NCBI RefSeq assembly: GCF_001577835.2
Contig: NC_029519.1
Span: 33,958,768 to 34,022,767 of the forward strand
Length of the DNA: 64,000 nt
Direction: 5' to 3'
Source: Coturnix japonica
Lineage: Eukaryota > Chordata > Aves > Galliformes > Phasianidae
The first letter of the stretch is position 1; each line of letters opens with the position of its first letter. A model generated the notes under the pieces. That model did not search any database. It was not told the origin of the DNA and was given only the letters and a program-made list of their open reading frames with translations. The translations under genes were made by a program, and so were the position numbers. Of this stretch, positions 62,414 through 64,000 are shown piece by piece.

Positions 62414-64000
62414 CTAGACAAATAGCAGAGAGTTTAAAATTAATTACTTCTTAATATTATCTATGTTACATATCTTACTACAAGAAATAGATCTTAAAAT
62501 CAGTTGCTAAGTAAGGAAATCTGTTATTTGAACAAACCGGGCTTCTACCTCCTAATGCAAAACCCTAACAAAAAGCAATATTAAACACAATCTGATGTTT
62601 GACAGCTGCTTTTAAGTATGTCAGAAAAAAAAGCAACTTTTCTTCCTAGTGCAGAAAACATTTTCTTGCCTCATAAAACAGGAAAAATTCCAGCTTCTGA
62701 ATGAGAAAGGTCAAAATATATGAATCTATTCATACACAGGGAAACAAAAAGGGAAATAGAAGGGAAAAGGTTACACTATAAAACGTTTCCTCAATTTATC
62801 TGAAAAGTGTATTAACTGCACGCAGAATTTTATTAATAGTAAGAAAATCTCAGAAAAATCTCAAAACCTCTCTAATGAACAGATTCAGAATGTACTGAAT
62901 TCTGTATACATTGTGGTTACACATACATTAAGGAGTTACTTATATTTAAGCAGAATCCATCAGCATTTTTACTCATCTCTGATTAATGCAACTTTTACTG
63001 CAGGTTTCTAGCTTCAGTTTTCATTTAGCACTAATTTTGTTCGTCTCATTTTATTTCCAATGAAATGGGAGTCCAGGAACCCAGGTAACAAACTCAAGAA
63101 ACAAGAAATAGAGAACAACAGTTAAGTATAAGAGAACAAATAAATGCCGCCTAATTTTCTTTCAGGATATTCAACTTCTTTTATTGGTTTTCACTACTGA
63201 TCCAGAAACAAGCAATGCCGTGTGTGAAATCCTTATGCAGAAAGAAGTGTAAGGACCATCTCCTCGGGACAACTAAGGCAATTTTAATATTCAAATTCAT
63301 CTCTGCATTGAGAAAATATTTTTTTTTGATGTGCAACATGCAGGATCCATTATTCCTGAGGTCTAAAAAAAAACCCAAGCTCTTAAAAAAGGAAAAAAGC
63401 GACTCTAGTAAGTTACTGATTTAGATGTCAACTGGAAATAAACATAAAAATACTACAGCACAGTACAAAGCCTGGGGTATTACTGTCTGCATACCAATAA
63501 GTTCTCTCGCAAGCTACATACTCTCTCAGGGGAACACAATACTACCAGGGAAAACTCTGCCAATAACAACAGAGATGCTACTAAAACTTCAAAGTGAATG
63601 GAATTGGTACATTTTACAAGTTTTAGCCAAGTTGGCTAATGAACTGAAGATCTGGAAATAAAGTTACATGATTACAATGGGTAGACATTTTCCCACTTGT
63701 CAAATAAATTTCTGTAGACCTAGCACCGTAACAATAACACAAGGAATAGGTATTTCCGATGCTAATATAAAGAACCAAGGGGCCGAAACGAAATGCTGCG
63801 CAGGCACAAGAGCCCATAAAGCAGTGTGATAAAACTGTATCCAAAAAGGGCACGATTTTGTTTCTTTGTTTAAGATCCACCCTTGCTAAGAAACACAAAG
63901 CACATTCAAATCGTTACTATTGGAACAATCAAAGTTTACACTCTGTGGTCTACTTTTTCCCTGCCCCTTATTTCCTTTGCCCTCTGCTACTCTGTCCGTC
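62414..64000 (-). other. AIMP1 upstream intron, first exon not visible
   Basis: No CpG-rich promoter and no convincing first exon can be seen up to the window end. The AIMP1 promoter, which I expect to be shared head-to-head with TBCK as in mammals, should lie beyond 64000. The open frames here (such as 63623-63898, - strand) show no family resemblance. Confidence 0.5.

Overview
The window is vertebrate nuclear DNA and almost certainly avian. The evidence is the spliced genes, the several CR1 LINE fragments ending in the bird-type 3' tail, an LTR of a type common in bird genomes, and the low overall repeat content. I cannot fix the species. A galliform is plausible, but no single feature proves it. 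One base is unresolved (n at 38450).

Only two genes are supported, both at the right-hand end. GIMD1 (GIMAP family P-loop NTPase domain containing 1) is on the + strand, with two coding exons (51074-51466 and 53585-53854) giving a 220-residue protein. AIMP1 (aminoacyl-tRNA synthetase complex-interacting multifunctional protein 1, p43/EMAP II precursor) is on the - strand, with six coding exons from 62388 down to 55690 giving 308 residues. All coding junctions are GT-AG and keep frame. The genes converge, with stop codons 1.8 kb apart. From memory, the human 4q24 order is TBCK-AIMP1-GIMD1-DKK2. TBCK and the AIMP1 first exon should therefore lie beyond 64000, and the first 50 kb is the left-hand gene-poor interval toward DKK2.

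Positions 1-51 kb form a gene desert. Its open reading frames are short, start at random places and resemble no family I know. It holds five CR1 pieces or probable pieces, one heavily decayed gammaretrovirus-like gag-pol fossil (about 14.27-16.23 kb), several microsatellites, a 200-bp homopurine minisatellite (37.4 kb), two short tandem duplications and two short perfect or near-perfect hairpins. The most interesting element is a compact SINE at 48.57-48.69 kb. It has a tRNA-like head with A- and B-box promoter motifs, joined directly to a CR1 3' tail and an 8-bp tail repeat.

The AIMP1 introns contain a CR1 piece, a TA/CA microsatellite, and a solo LTR-like fossil in the opposite orientation. 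I saw no convincing novel multi-gene system. The points worth follow-up are the SINE, an altered G3 motif in GIMD1 (DTPS instead of DTPG), and the open frame upstream of the AIMP1 ATG.
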